DNA of 64,000 nt from CAYJBH01 sp964370605 (GCA_964370605.1 CAYJJX010000001.1:1-64000), one strand, 5' to 3'; shown: positions 33,435 through 43,148, counted from the first letter of the stretch. The notes: generated by a model from the letters alone, not told the origin. Program-made: numbers and translations.

Positions 33435-34607
33435 TTATTTGGTAATTCTTTTTACAGCCGTTATAATATTCTGTCTATCACCAAATGCCGTTAGCCTGAA
33501 ATATCCTTCGCCTGCCGAACCAAACCCACTTCCCGGAGTACCGACAATGTTATATTCATTAAGTAAATGGTCAAAATAATTCCACGAAGTCATGTTTTCA
33601 GGGCATTTAAGCCAGATGTAGGGGGAGTTAACACCACCGGTAAACTGTATGCCTTTGGTGGATAATGCATCTGTGATTATTTTTGCATTTTCAAGATAGT
33701 AACCGATGTTTTCCATGATTTGCATATGACCCTGTGTGCTGAATACAGCCTCTGCACCACGTTGCACAATATAGGGCACGCCGTTGAATTTCGTTGTTTG
33801 TCTTCTTAGCCACATTGAGTTCAAGGATACATTATCGAACGTCAACGCTTTGGGGACTACGGTGTAGCCACAGCGCGTGCCGGTAAATCCTGCGGTTTTC
33901 GAAAAGGAGCAAAACTCAATGGCACACTTTTTGGCACCCTCTATCCGGTATATGCTGTCGGGTAGAGATTTGTCGGTAATGAATGCTTCGTATGCGCTGT
34001 CAAATAGGATGACGGCATCGTTGTCGAGGGCATAATCCACCCATTTCTTCAACTGCTGCTCTGTATAGACGGCGCCGGTAGGGTTGTTTGGTGAGCAAAG
34101 ATAGATTATGTCTGCTTTCATGCCCTCTTGAGGCATAGGCAAAAAGCCGTTTTCAATGTTGCCGTCCATGAATATGATTTCACGATTATCCATGATGTTC
34201 GTGTCTACATAAACCGGATATACAGGGTTTGGAATCAGTACCGAATTTTCGGTGCTGAAAATATCAAGAATATTACCAAGGTCACTTTTTGCCCCGTCAC
34301 TTATGAATATTTCATCGGACGTAAGGATGACGTTCTTTTTTTGATAATAATCGGCCACCGCATTTCTTAAGAACTCGTACCCCTGTTCTTCGCCATATCC
34401 TTTGAAGGTCGCACCATCACCCATTTCGACAACGGCTTTTTTCATGGCTTCAACGACAGCCGGTGCGAGCGGTAGTGTGACATCACCTATGCCGAGACGG
34501 ATTATTTCACGGGTAGGGTTTGCTGTTTTATATTCATTGACCTTTTTTGCAATTGTTGAAAAAAGATAGCTTTGCTGTAAATTCGAGTAGTTTTTATTGA
34601 TCTTCAT
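33435..34607 (-). CDS. dapL: LL-diaminopimelate aminotransferase
   Basis: This 390-residue class I/II aminotransferase has the DapL features RLGIGDVTLPLAPAVVEAM, GYGEEQGYEFLR, CSPNNPTGAVY and the PLP-lysine region SFSKTAGFTGTRCGY. DapL makes LL-diaminopimelate directly from tetrahydrodipicolinate and glutamate, supplying peptidoglycan and lysine. The next step, catalysed by DapF, is encoded in the same operon but fused to CarB. The gene overlaps the pyrG end by 14 bp, so the two are co-translated. It closes the operon; the amidotransferase promoter follows. Confidence 0.93.
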   Translation of the reverse strand: MKINKNYSNLQQSYLFSTIAKKVNEYKTANPTREIIRLGIGDVTLPLAPAVVEAMKKAVVEMGDGATFKGYGEEQGYEFLRNAVADYYQKKNVILTSDEIFISDGAKSDLGNILDIFSTENSVLIPNPVYPVYVDTNIMDNREIIFMDGNIENGFLPMPQEGMKADIIYLCSPNNPTGAVYTEQQLKKWVDYALDNDAVILFDSAYEAFITDKSLPDSIYRIEGAKKCAIEFCSFSKTAGFTGTRCGYTVVPKALTFDNVSLNSMWLRRQTTKFNGVPYIVQRGAEAVFSTQGHMQIMENIGYYLENAKIITDALSTKGIQFTGGVNSPYIWLKCPENMTSWNYFDHLLNEYNIVGTPGSGFGSAGEGYFRLTAFGDRQNIITAVKRITK

Positions 34608-36204
34608 TCATGCTCCTTTCTTGTGCTGCCCTTACCAGTCCTAAAAACAGTGGGTGTGGTTTGTTGGGTCTGCTTTTAAATTCAGGGTGAAACTGGACCG
34701 CAACATAAAAATCGTTTGCCGGTATTTCGACTGCTTCGACAAGAGTTCGATCCGGAGATAGACCACTGATAACAAGTCCGTTTTTTTGCATGATTTCGCG
34801 ATAGTCGTTATTGAACTCGTATCTATGACGATGGCGCTCCGAGATGTTCTCTTCGTTATAGAGTTTGTTTAGCAGACTGCCTTTTTGGGTTGCACAGGGA
34901 AATGCGCCGAGCCGCATGGTGCCACCTTTGTCCGTAATGCTTTTTTGATGCTCCATAATATGTACAACAGGATGCTGAGTTTTGTCGTCAAATTCATGGG
35001 AGTTGGCATCTTTAAGATTACATACGTTGCGGGCAAATTCTATAACCGAAACCTGCATACCGAGGCAAATTCCAAGGAATGGAAGATTGCTTTCCCGCGC
35101 ATGACGGCACGCTGCTATCTTTCCTTCGATGCCTCTGTCTCCAAAACCTCCAGGAACTATCAATCCCGCGGCATCGGTCAAAAGATCAGCGACGTTATCG
35201 GCGGTTACCGTCTCGCTGTCGACCCACTTGATTTCGACGTTGAAGCCGCAATCAAAGCCGGAATGTTGCAAAGATTCCACAATAGAAATATATGCATCCT
35301 GCAGCTCGGTATATTTACCGACAATGGCGATAACTACCTTCTTTTTGGGAGCTTTTATTCGTGCAACCAACTCGTTCCATTCGACAAGGTCACACTCTTT
35401 ACATTCGATTTCAAGTTCACGGCAGACGACGACGTCCAATCCCTGTTCGTGTAGCATTATAGGGGCTTCGTACAGGTATGGCAGTGTTAAGTTTTCGATT
35501 ACGCAGTCCGGCTTGACGTTACAAAACATAGATATTTTATCGAGGATAGAGCGGTTTATTGGCTCGTCTGCGCGCGCGACAATTATGTTTGGATTTATTC
35601 CTATCGAGCGCAATTCTTTTACCGAATGCTGTGTTGGTTTTGATTTGTGTTCACCGCCACCTTTGAGATAGGGGACAAGGGTGACATGGATAAAAAGGCA
35701 ATTTTTGGTGCCGACCTCTAACGATATTTGGCGTATAGCTTCCAAAAACGGTTGACACTCAATATCGCCTGTTGTGCCACCGATTTCGGTTATCAGAATA
35801 TCCGCATTTGAAAGCGATGCACCGTCGTATATGAACTGTTTTATCTCACCGGTTATGTGTGGGATAACCTGCACCGTCTCACCCAGATAACCGCCCTGTC
35901 TTTCCCTACTCAGCACGTTGAAATAGACCTTTCCCGATGTCAAGTTTGAGAGTTTTGAAAGGTTTTCATCGATAAATCTCTCATAGTGTCCGAGGTCGAG
36001 GTCGGTCTCTGCACCGTCATCGGTTACATAAACCTCCCCATGCTGCAATGGGCTCATAGTTCCGGGATCGACATTCATGTATGGATCCAGTTTTTGTGCC
36101 GATACTTTTAATCCGCGTTGTTTGAGCAGTCGACCGAGGCTGGCGGCTGTAATGCCTTTGCCCAGACCGGATACAACACCACCGGTTACAAATATATATT
36201 TCAT
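34594..36204 (-). CDS. pyrG: CTP synthase
   Basis: This 536-residue enzyme has an N-terminal synthetase domain (KYIFVTGGVVSGLGKGITA, DPYMNVDPGTMSP, EIGGTTGDIE) and a C-terminal class I glutamine amidotransferase domain. The latter carries the Cys nucleophile in FLGICLGMQ and the partner His/Glu in VQFHPEFKSRP. It converts UTP to CTP using glutamine. I chose the second of two adjacent ATGs (36204) because GAGG is only one base from the first. It overlaps the CarB-DapF stop codon, consistent with translational coupling. Confidence 0.95.
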   Translation of the reverse strand: MKYIFVTGGVVSGLGKGITAASLGRLLKQRGLKVSAQKLDPYMNVDPGTMSPLQHGEVYVTDDGAETDLDLGHYERFIDENLSKLSNLTSGKVYFNVLSRERQGGYLGETVQVIPHITGEIKQFIYDGASLSNADILITEIGGTTGDIECQPFLEAIRQISLEVGTKNCLFIHVTLVPYLKGGGEHKSKPTQHSVKELRSIGINPNIIVARADEPINRSILDKISMFCNVKPDCVIENLTLPYLYEAPIMLHEQGLDVVVCRELEIECKECDLVEWNELVARIKAPKKKVVIAIVGKYTELQDAYISIVESLQHSGFDCGFNVEIKWVDSETVTADNVADLLTDAAGLIVPGGFGDRGIEGKIAACRHARESNLPFLGICLGMQVSVIEFARNVCNLKDANSHEFDDKTQHPVVHIMEHQKSITDKGGTMRLGAFPCATQKGSLLNKLYNEENISERHRHRYEFNNDYREIMQKNGLVISGLSPDRTLVEAVEIPANDFYVAVQFHPEFKSRPNKPHPLFLGLVRAAQERSMNEDQ

Positions 36205-39200
36205 CATACCTCAACAACCCCGTCAAATACTTTAACGCACTCACCCGTCATATAGACGGTATCACCGGTGTAGTTTATAACGAGCTCACCGCCAAGCAGT
36301 TCCACCGTCACATCGGTGTTTTTGTCACAATAGCCATTTTCAACTGCTGCAACAACCACGGCACACGCACCTGTTCCACAGGCGAAAGTTTCGCCGCTAC
36401 CTCTCTCCCAGACACGCATTTTTATTCGGTTTTTTGTCAATATCTTTGCGAATTCAACATTTACCTTGTCGGGGAAATATTCGCTCACCTCAATTGCACT
36501 GCCGGTTGACTTAATGTCGAGCGCCTCAAGAGAAACATTTTCTTCCCAGTTAAATATGACCGCATGAGGGTTGCCCATCGACACGCAGGTGACATTATGC
36601 GTTTTGCCGCCGACCGTTATCGGCTTATCCACCATTTTGTCTCCGTTAAAATTGACCGGTATCAAACTCGGCGTCAGCTCTGCTTTACCCATGTCTACTT
36701 TAACGGAATTCACCAGTGAATTTTGAGTGAAAAGCCATAACTTCTTTATGCCGGAAAGCGTCTCTATGCTCATCTGCTCTTTAACAATCATGTCATTATC
36801 ATAAAGATATTTTGCCACACAGCGAATTGCGTTGCCACACATCTTTCCTTCGCTTCCGTCAAGGTTGAACATTCTCATTTTTGCATCGGCAACCTCAGAT
36901 TGCATTATCAAAACAACACCGTCACCGCCTACACCGAAATGACGATCAGAAATAAAGATGGAGAGTGACTCCGGTGACTCAAGAAGATGTCCGCCGGTAG
37001 CCGCATTATCGAAGCAGTTTAAATAGATATAGTCATTGCCACAGCCGTGCATCTTTGTGAAGGCTATTTTCATTCGAACTTCTCTCAAATTGTTTATATC
37101 GATTATCTCGGTGTTATATTCTGTATAACCGGACTGTAGCGAGTTCGCAAGTGCGGAAGCGGTATCAAGCGATGTCAAGGCCGGTATACCAAGCGTGCAG
37201 GCTTTTCGGCGCATCTTAACCTCGTCGGTAGCAGGATCTCGACCGCCCTCCGACGTTGAAATGATATAGGCTATTTTGCCGCTTTCAAGCAGTGATATCG
37301 TATTGTGTTCTTTGCACTCATGTATCTTGTTTACAGCACCGACCGACAACCCGTATTCTCTGAGTGCTCTTGCTGTGCCTCTTGTGGCATAGAGCTCAAA
37401 GCCGAGCTTCACAAATCGTTGAGCAATTTCACAAACTTCAACACGGTCACTGTCACGGACGGTGATGAAAATCCCACCCTCTTTGTGCATTTTATAGCCC
37501 GCCGCGACAAGGCCTTTATAAAGCGCTTCGTCAAGATTTCGTCCTATGCCGAGTACCTCGCCGGTAGATTTCATTTCAGGGCCCAAGTGGGTGTCAAGAT
37601 CGGTCAATTTTTCGAACGAAAACACCGGGACTTTAACGGCGAAGTATGGTGGTATTTTTGCTATCTCGGTGCCATATCCGAGCGATTGCAATGTTTCACC
37701 CACGCTGACCCTTGTTGCAAGGTCACACATCGGAACGCCGGTGACTTTGCTGATATACGGTACGGTACGTGAGGCGCGCGGATTGACTTCTATGATGAAT
37801 ATTTCACCTTCGTGAAGAACATATTGTATATTGACAAGTCCGATTACATTCAGAGCCTTGCAGAGTGATTTTGTAATATCGAATATTTTTTGCGAAAGAT
37901 TGTCGTTTATATTAACAGGGGGATAAACCGCAATGCTATCTCCGGAGTGCACACCGGTGCGCTCTATGTGCTCCAATATTCCGGGTATCAATATGTCGAC
38001 TCCGTCAGATATTGCATCCACTTCTATTTCAAGACCGGACAGATATTTGTCTATCAAGATTGGGTTATCCTGTTTGTTTTTTAGAATAATGTCCATGTAT
38101 TCCGACACATCTTCATCGCTGAATGCAATGATCATGTTTTGTCCGCCAAGCACATAGGAGGGGCGCAGCAGCACCGGATATCCGATGTTATTTGCAGCGA
38201 CAAGTGCTTCTTTTGCAGTGAAGACACAGCTTCCCTTTGGGCGATTGATTGAAAGGTTTTCAAGAAGATCATCAAATCGCTCTCGGTCCTCACAAATATC
38301 TATGCTGTCGGCCGAGGTGCCGATGATGGATACTCCTCGTTCCTGCAATTGCTTTGTGAGTTTGATCGCGGTGCCACCGCCGAAAGAGACTATGACACCC
38401 ACAGGCTTTTCAAGCTCAATGATACTCATCACGTCGTCGATAAAAAGCGGTTCGAAGTAAAGGCGATCGGCGGTATCAAAATCGGTAGAGACAGTTTCGG
38501 GGTTGTTGTTGATAACAATAACCTCATAACCCAATTTTTTGAGTGTCCACACACAGTGCACACAGGCGTAGTCGAATTCGATGCCTTGTCCGATGCGTAT
38601 TGGACCGCTGCCAAGCACAACTATTCGTTCTTTGGTGCTTTTCTTTATGAAATCTACTGCTTCATTCTCTTCGCCGTTCGATACAGAATAAAAATAGGGG
38701 GTAGTCGCTTCAAATTCACCGGCGCAGGTGTCCACCATCTTGTAAGACAAGTCGTTCACGCCTACAAATCCGTCTGCAATGTTTTTCAGACAGTATAAAA
38801 ACCACCTGTCTATCATTGTTTTGTCAAAAAGCTCGTCCACCGTCATGCCACGGCACAGCGCTTCATATACAACAAACAAACGCTCGTCGGTTACGTTTTG
38901 AAGTTCGGTTTGTATGTCGGAGTCGCTCTTGTTTTTCAGCCTTGGAAGGTTAAGGTCGGTCAGTCCGATTTCTGCGCCCCTTACGGCTTTTAATAGCGCT
39001 GCTTCAAAGCTGTCGGCTATTGCCATAACTTCACCGGTAGCCTTCATCTGGGTGCCCAGTTCTTTTTTTGCGTAGACAAATTTGTCGAAAGGCCATTTGG
39101 GGAACTTTACCGCGACATAATCCAGTGCCGGTTCGAAAGCGGCATAGGTGTTGCCGGTAACGGCATTTATTATCTCATCAAGGTTGTAGCCGATGGCAAT

Positions 39201-40172
39201 TTTGGTGGCAACCTTAGCTATTGGGTAGCCGGTAGCCTTTGAAGCAAGTGCCGACGAGCGAGACACGCGCGGGTTTACTTCGATAACGGCATAATCAAAA
39301 CTAGTGGGATGCAGTGCAAACTGACAGTTACAGCCGCCCACAACCTTTAGCTCGTCGATAATGTCCATTGCCGCGGTGCGAAGCATCTGATACTCTTTGT
39401 CGGACAGCGTCACGGCAGGTGCTATGACTATGCTATCACCGGTATGAACACCTACAGGATCAAAGTTTTCCATCGAACAGACCGTTATGGTGTTGGAATT
39501 GCCGTCGCGCATGACCTCGAATTCGATCTCTTTCCATCCGGCGATAGATTTTTCCACAAGCACCTGTGTTATCGGTGAAAGAGAAAGTCCGTTTTCTGTA
39601 GTGGCTATAAGTTCTTTTTCATTGTTGACTATTCCGCCGCCACTACCGCCGAGAGTGAAGGCGGGGCGAATGATCAGCGGATACCCACTCGATTTTGCAA
39701 ACTCGAGCGCTTCCTCGACGCGGGTTGCAATGATGGACGGAATGACGGGTTGACCTATCTTTTGCATCGTTTCTTTAAAAATAAGCCGATCCTCGGCTTT
39801 GTCTATAGTCGTTGGGTCAGAGCCGAGCAGTCGTACTCCCATCTGATCGAGGAACCCATCTTTTGCAAGCTGCATACAAAGCGTCAAGCCGGTCTGCCCA
39901 CCAAGTCCGGACAGTATACTGTCGGGGCGCTCCTTTTCGATTATGCGTTTTACGGTCGGTATGGTGAGTGGTTCGATATAGATTTTATCAGCAATATTTT
40001 TGTCGGTCATAATTGTTGCCGGGTTCGAGTTTATGAGGACAATCTCGATACCGTCTTCACGCAGTACACGACAGGCCTGTGTGCCTGCATAGTCGAACTC
40101 TGCCGCCTGACCTATTACAATAGGCCCTGAGCCAATTACCAAAACTTTCTTAATATCTTTATTCAGTGGCAT
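36204..40172 (-). CDS. Fusion of carbamoyl-phosphate synthase large subunit and diaminopimelate epimerase (CarB-DapF)
   Basis: This single uninterrupted 1322-residue frame encodes a complete CarB of about 1033 residues. CarB has two ATP-grasp halves (GSGPIVIGQAAEFDYAG, VLGSGPIRIGQGIEFDYA) and an MGS-like allosteric domain with ITVRDSDRVEV. It is joined directly through DINNLREVR to a complete DapF (residues about 1034-1322). DapF has both catalytic cysteines (GSEGKMCGNAIRC and ETFACGTGACA) and the start-like MKIAFTKMHGCGNDYI at 37073. No linker separates them, and only a weak GAGAG precedes the internal ATG. CarB makes carbamoyl phosphate for pyrimidines and arginine; DapF makes meso-diaminopimelate. 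The fusion could be post-translationally cut or yield separate DapF by internal initiation, but as written it is one polypeptide. Confidence 0.9.
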   Translation of the reverse strand: MPLNKDIKKVLVIGSGPIVIGQAAEFDYAGTQACRVLREDGIEIVLINSNPATIMTDKNIADKIYIEPLTIPTVKRIIEKERPDSILSGLGGQTGLTLCMQLAKDGFLDQMGVRLLGSDPTTIDKAEDRLIFKETMQKIGQPVIPSIIATRVEEALEFAKSSGYPLIIRPAFTLGGSGGGIVNNEKELIATTENGLSLSPITQVLVEKSIAGWKEIEFEVMRDGNSNTITVCSMENFDPVGVHTGDSIVIAPAVTLSDKEYQMLRTAAMDIIDELKVVGGCNCQFALHPTSFDYAVIEVNPRVSRSSALASKATGYPIAKVATKIAIGYNLDEIINAVTGNTYAAFEPALDYVAVKFPKWPFDKFVYAKKELGTQMKATGEVMAIADSFEAALLKAVRGAEIGLTDLNLPRLKNKSDSDIQTELQNVTDERLFVVYEALCRGMTVDELFDKTMIDRWFLYCLKNIADGFVGVNDLSYKMVDTCAGEFEATTPYFYSVSNGEENEAVDFIKKSTKERIVVLGSGPIRIGQGIEFDYACVHCVWTLKKLGYEVIVINNNPETVSTDFDTADRLYFEPLFIDDVMSIIELEKPVGVIVSFGGGTAIKLTKQLQERGVSIIGTSADSIDICEDRERFDDLLENLSINRPKGSCVFTAKEALVAANNIGYPVLLRPSYVLGGQNMIIAFSDEDVSEYMDIILKNKQDNPILIDKYLSGLEIEVDAISDGVDILIPGILEHIERTGVHSGDSIAVYPPVNINDNLSQKIFDITKSLCKALNVIGLVNIQYVLHEGEIFIIEVNPRASRTVPYISKVTGVPMCDLATRVSVGETLQSLGYGTEIAKIPPYFAVKVPVFSFEKLTDLDTHLGPEMKSTGEVLGIGRNLDEALYKGLVAAGYKMHKEGGIFITVRDSDRVEVCEIAQRFVKLGFELYATRGTARALREYGLSVGAVNKIHECKEHNTISLLESGKIAYIISTSEGGRDPATDEVKMRRKACTLGIPALTSLDTASALANSLQSGYTEYNTEIIDINNLREVRMKIAFTKMHGCGNDYIYLNCFDNAATGGHLLESPESLSIFISDRHFGVGGDGVVLIMQSEVADAKMRMFNLDGSEGKMCGNAIRCVAKYLYDNDMIVKEQMSIETLSGIKKLWLFTQNSLVNSVKVDMGKAELTPSLIPVNFNGDKMVDKPITVGGKTHNVTCVSMGNPHAVIFNWEENVSLEALDIKSTGSAIEVSEYFPDKVNVEFAKILTKNRIKMRVWERGSGETFACGTGACAVVVAAVENGYCDKNTDVTVELLGGELVINYTGDTVYMTGECVKVFDGVVEV

Positions 40173-41247
40173 GTTTCGCCTCCATGTTTTTTACAAATTC
40201 ATCGAATAAAAATCCAGTGTCGAGCGGTCCTGCTGCCGCCTCAGGATGAAACTGAACCGACCGCGCGTTGGAGTTTTTGTAGATGATTCCTTCACAGGTC
40301 TTGTCGTTTACATTCTCAAACCATAATTCTGCGCTCTCATTTTTTATACTGTCGTTGCAGACGGCATATCCATGATTTTGGCTCGATATATAGACCCTTC
40401 CCGTCGTCAAATCTTTAACCGGTTGATTTGACCCGCGGTGACCAAACGTAAGTTTTTCGGTCTTGAAGCCGTTCGCCAGCGCCAACAGCTGATGTCCGAG
40501 ACAGATACCGAATATCGGTATATCGCTTTCACAGACGTGTTTAAGATTATTAATTATTTCAATATTTTCGGCAGGGTCTCCCGGACCGTTGGACAACATA
40601 ACCCCATCTGCACCTATCTTTTTTATCTCTTCGATTGTGCTTGTCGCAGGTAATACATGCACATCACAACCTCGATTCAAGAGCTCTCGGACTATGTTTT
40701 GTTTATATCCAAAGTCAAGCAGGGCAACGGTATGCTTTTTGTTTTGGGTCTCATATAGCCGAGGTTCTTTTACTCCGACGGCTTTTACCGCGCCGATAAT
40801 ACTATATGCCTTCACAGGATCCAAATCTACCGACCTTGGATTTGTCGATGTTATTATACCGTTCATAACACCGTTTTTTCGGATTACCTTCGTCAGCGCT
40901 CTTGTGTCTATGTCAGACAGCCCGACAATGTTTTTTGTTCTTAAAAAGGTGTCAATATCCCCTTCACTACGAAAGTTTGAGGGAGTCTGACACCTGTGTT
41001 TTACGATATAAGCCGATGCACCTATTGAATCGCTCTCAAGGTCAACGGGTATGACACCATAGTTGCCAATGAGAGGAAAAGTTTGAAGGACTATCTGGCC
41101 ATGGTAACTGGGGTCGGTCAATGTTTCAAGGTATCCGGTCATTCCTGTGGTAAAGACAACTTCACCGATGATTTCGCCTTCGGCGCCAAACCCCTTGCCC
41201 TCAAAAATCTTGCCGTTCTCGAGTAAAAGATATCTGCGATTATTCAT
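40159..41247 (-). CDS. carA: Carbamoyl-phosphate synthase small subunit
   Basis: This 362-residue protein has the CarA N-terminal domain (LLENGKIFEGKGFGAEGE, TGMTGYLETLTDPSY) and a glutamine amidotransferase domain with nucleophile Cys in FGICLGHQLLALA and HPEA near the end. It hydrolyses glutamine and channels ammonia to the CarB part of the next protein. The end overlaps the CarB start by 14 bp, and the GGAGG for CarB lies inside this gene. RBS AGAAGGG precedes the ATG. Confidence 0.95.
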   Translation of the reverse strand: MNNRRYLLLENGKIFEGKGFGAEGEIIGEVVFTTGMTGYLETLTDPSYHGQIVLQTFPLIGNYGVIPVDLESDSIGASAYIVKHRCQTPSNFRSEGDIDTFLRTKNIVGLSDIDTRALTKVIRKNGVMNGIITSTNPRSVDLDPVKAYSIIGAVKAVGVKEPRLYETQNKKHTVALLDFGYKQNIVRELLNRGCDVHVLPATSTIEEIKKIGADGVMLSNGPGDPAENIEIINNLKHVCESDIPIFGICLGHQLLALANGFKTEKLTFGHRGSNQPVKDLTTGRVYISSQNHGYAVCNDSIKNESAELWFENVNDKTCEGIIYKNSNARSVQFHPEAAAGPLDTGFLFDEFVKNMEAKHATE

Positions 41248-41287
41248 CTTGTTTCCCTTCTAAAACACTTTTGCTTTCGGTATGTTG

Positions 41288-41809
41288 CTAGTTTTCGTAC
41301 ATTCTTAATATTCCTTCTGCGACGGTGCGTCTTGTGACTCTGCCGTCCATCGCCTCGCGTTCAATATGTTTGTGTGCTTCCTCCTCTGTCATGTTGAGGT
41401 ATGATATCAACATGGATTTTGCTCTTGATACAATTTTTATGTCCTCAATCTTTTCGACTAACTTTGAATTTTCTTTTCGTATCTTGCGCATTCTGTTATG
41501 CGCTACTTTTGCAAGTTTCAAAGAAAACCACAACATGCTTCTGTTGATAGGCTTTGCAATAGTAATGACACCGTCATCCTCGACAAGGCTTGAAACCTCA
41601 TCATAGTAATCGCTTTTTACAATGAGAATAACCTGGCTGATTTCTTTTGAAATAATATGGCGAGAAAGCTTTTCCCCCGACTCATCCCTCAGTGGTGAGT
41701 TTATTATGACCAGATCGAAATCCTGCTCGGAAATGATGCGCCTTGCCTGTTGTCCGGTTGTGGTGGTCACAACTCGCTCTATTAAAAACTCCTTTAATAT
41801 ATCAGACAA
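41288..41809 (-). CDS. ANTAR-domain antiterminator with degenerate receiver (NasT/NitR-like)
   Basis: The C-terminal ANTAR RNA-binding domain is clear (RMRKIRKENSKLVEKIEDIKI, VSRAKSMLISYLNMTEEEAH, then RTVAEGILRM). The N-terminal part is a CheY-like receiver, but the phospho-acceptor is Asn (DLVIINSPL) and the acidic pocket is missing, so control by phosphorylation is unlikely. The best visible start is TTG at 41809, which would cut off the first receiver strand. The frame upstream encodes ESALIISATDKGTTFL, matching that strand, yet contains no ATG, GTG or TTG after the preceding stop. A strong ribosome-binding site GAGGGGGGTGAG sits just before an AUC codon at 41857. ANTAR proteins bind paired hairpin RNAs and prevent termination; candidate targets lie in this same cluster. 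Confidence 0.82.
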   Translation of the reverse strand: MSDILKEFLIERVVTTTTGQQARRIISEQDFDLVIINSPLRDESGEKLSRHIISKEISQVILIVKSDYYDEVSSLVEDDGVITIAKPINRSMLWFSLKLAKVAHNRMRKIRKENSKLVEKIEDIKIVSRAKSMLISYLNMTEEEAHKHIEREAMDGRVTRRTVAEGILRMYEN

Positions 41810-41897
41810 AAAAGTTGTACCTTTGTCTGTTGCGGAAATAATTAATGCACTTTCGATACACTCACCCCCCTCTCAGCATTTGTTGAACAGATACTAT

Positions 41898-43148
41898 CTA
41901 GTATAAATTGAAGCAATTTTTGGTAATGAAGTTTTCTTTGTCTTGTGCATTATCGTATTTTTCGCATTGCGATTTTTTCTCGCTCAATATTGTGTCCAAG
42001 AGCTGTGCACCAACGGTGCCGGAAACGAAAGCAGAGTTTCGCGCCAATTCTATTGCTTCCGGCAACGTTTGTGGCAGGTTTCTTTCACTCTTGACATTCG
42101 CCGATTCGAGAGAGTTTTCTATTCCGTACAATCCGGCGCCTATAATTAGCGCAAAGACAAGATATGGGTTGATAGTACAGTCGGGCGAGCGAAGTTCTAT
42201 CAGCATTTTGTCATTGTTCTTTTCAATGATCTTTATGAATGGGCTGGTGCCGGCATCTTCATTGTATGCGATAAAAGGAATACCGTGGGTGTCCAATCGA
42301 TCATACGAGTTTACAGTTGGGTTCAAAAACATGGTGATCTGCACTGCTTTTTTGATTATACCAGCAACAAAACTGTCTGCCTGTTTAGGAAAATCGGTTC
42401 TTGATGTGCCGGAAATAGAAATGTTTAGTCTAAGCCCACTGCCTGCCTCGTCTTTTAAAGGCTTTGGCATAAAAGAGGCATAAAGTCCGTTTCGTGCGGA
42501 AATTGCCTTTACAACCGACTTGAAGGTCAAAAAGTTGTCTGCGGCATTTAGTGCGTCACTATACTTGAAGTCAATTTCATTTTGTCCCGGCCCTTTTTCG
42601 TGATGTGAAACCATAGGTTGCAAGCCCATCTCTTCAAGGTTCAGACATATCTCGCGTCGTATGTTTTCACCCTTGTCAAGCGGTGCAATGTCACAAAAAC
42701 CGCCAAAATCCAACGTGTTGTAGGTAGGCTCGCCGCTTTCATCGGTTTTGAAAAGATAAAACTCACAATCGGTGCCGATTTTACAACGCATGCCAAGTCG
42801 TTCAAAGTCGTTCAATATATATTTCAGTATCAGACGACTGTCGCCAGAACAGTCTTTTTTGTTCGCATCTTTTATATAGCAGTAGAAACGCACCACCCTA
42901 CCGGGTCCCGGTCTCCATGGAAGAACTGTCAAGGTAGTTGGATCGGGAAAAAGCAGGGGAGGTTCTTGTCCGAATCCCTTTATTGCACTACCTTTCAGTA
43001 CAACACCGTTTTCAAAGGCATCGGCAAGTTCGTTGGCCATGATCGAGATGTTTTTGTGCACGCCAAATGGATCGCAAAATCCAAGACGAATGAATTTCAC
43101 ATCGTTTTCATTAATAAATTCCAATACATCATTAACTGTATTATTCAT
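41898..43148 (-). CDS. Divergent glutamine synthetase-like protein (GSI fold, altered active site)
   Basis: This 416-residue protein has the GSI layout: beta-grasp N-terminus with RLGFCDPFGVHKN, then GTDCEFYLF, SHHEKGPGQNEIDFKY, GSGLRLNISI, NPTVNSYDRL and IELRSPDCTINPYL. Several catalytic positions differ from active GSI. The metal-binding His of GSGMHxHMS is replaced (GSGLRLN), the His of GQHEID is Asn, and the Arg-rich loop after NSYxRL reads YNEDAGTS. It may be a gamma-glutamyl ligase with another substrate or a sensor paralogue rather than a true glutamine synthetase; the cell has GlnN for the latter. It lies between purA and the ANTAR gene, in one operon. Confidence 0.82.
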   Translation of the reverse strand: MNNTVNDVLEFINENDVKFIRLGFCDPFGVHKNISIMANELADAFENGVVLKGSAIKGFGQEPPLLFPDPTTLTVLPWRPGPGRVVRFYCYIKDANKKDCSGDSRLILKYILNDFERLGMRCKIGTDCEFYLFKTDESGEPTYNTLDFGGFCDIAPLDKGENIRREICLNLEEMGLQPMVSHHEKGPGQNEIDFKYSDALNAADNFLTFKSVVKAISARNGLYASFMPKPLKDEAGSGLRLNISISGTSRTDFPKQADSFVAGIIKKAVQITMFLNPTVNSYDRLDTHGIPFIAYNEDAGTSPFIKIIEKNNDKMLIELRSPDCTINPYLVFALIIGAGLYGIENSLESANVKSERNLPQTLPEAIELARNSAFVSGTVGAQLLDTILSEKKSQCEKYDNAQDKENFITKNCFNLY

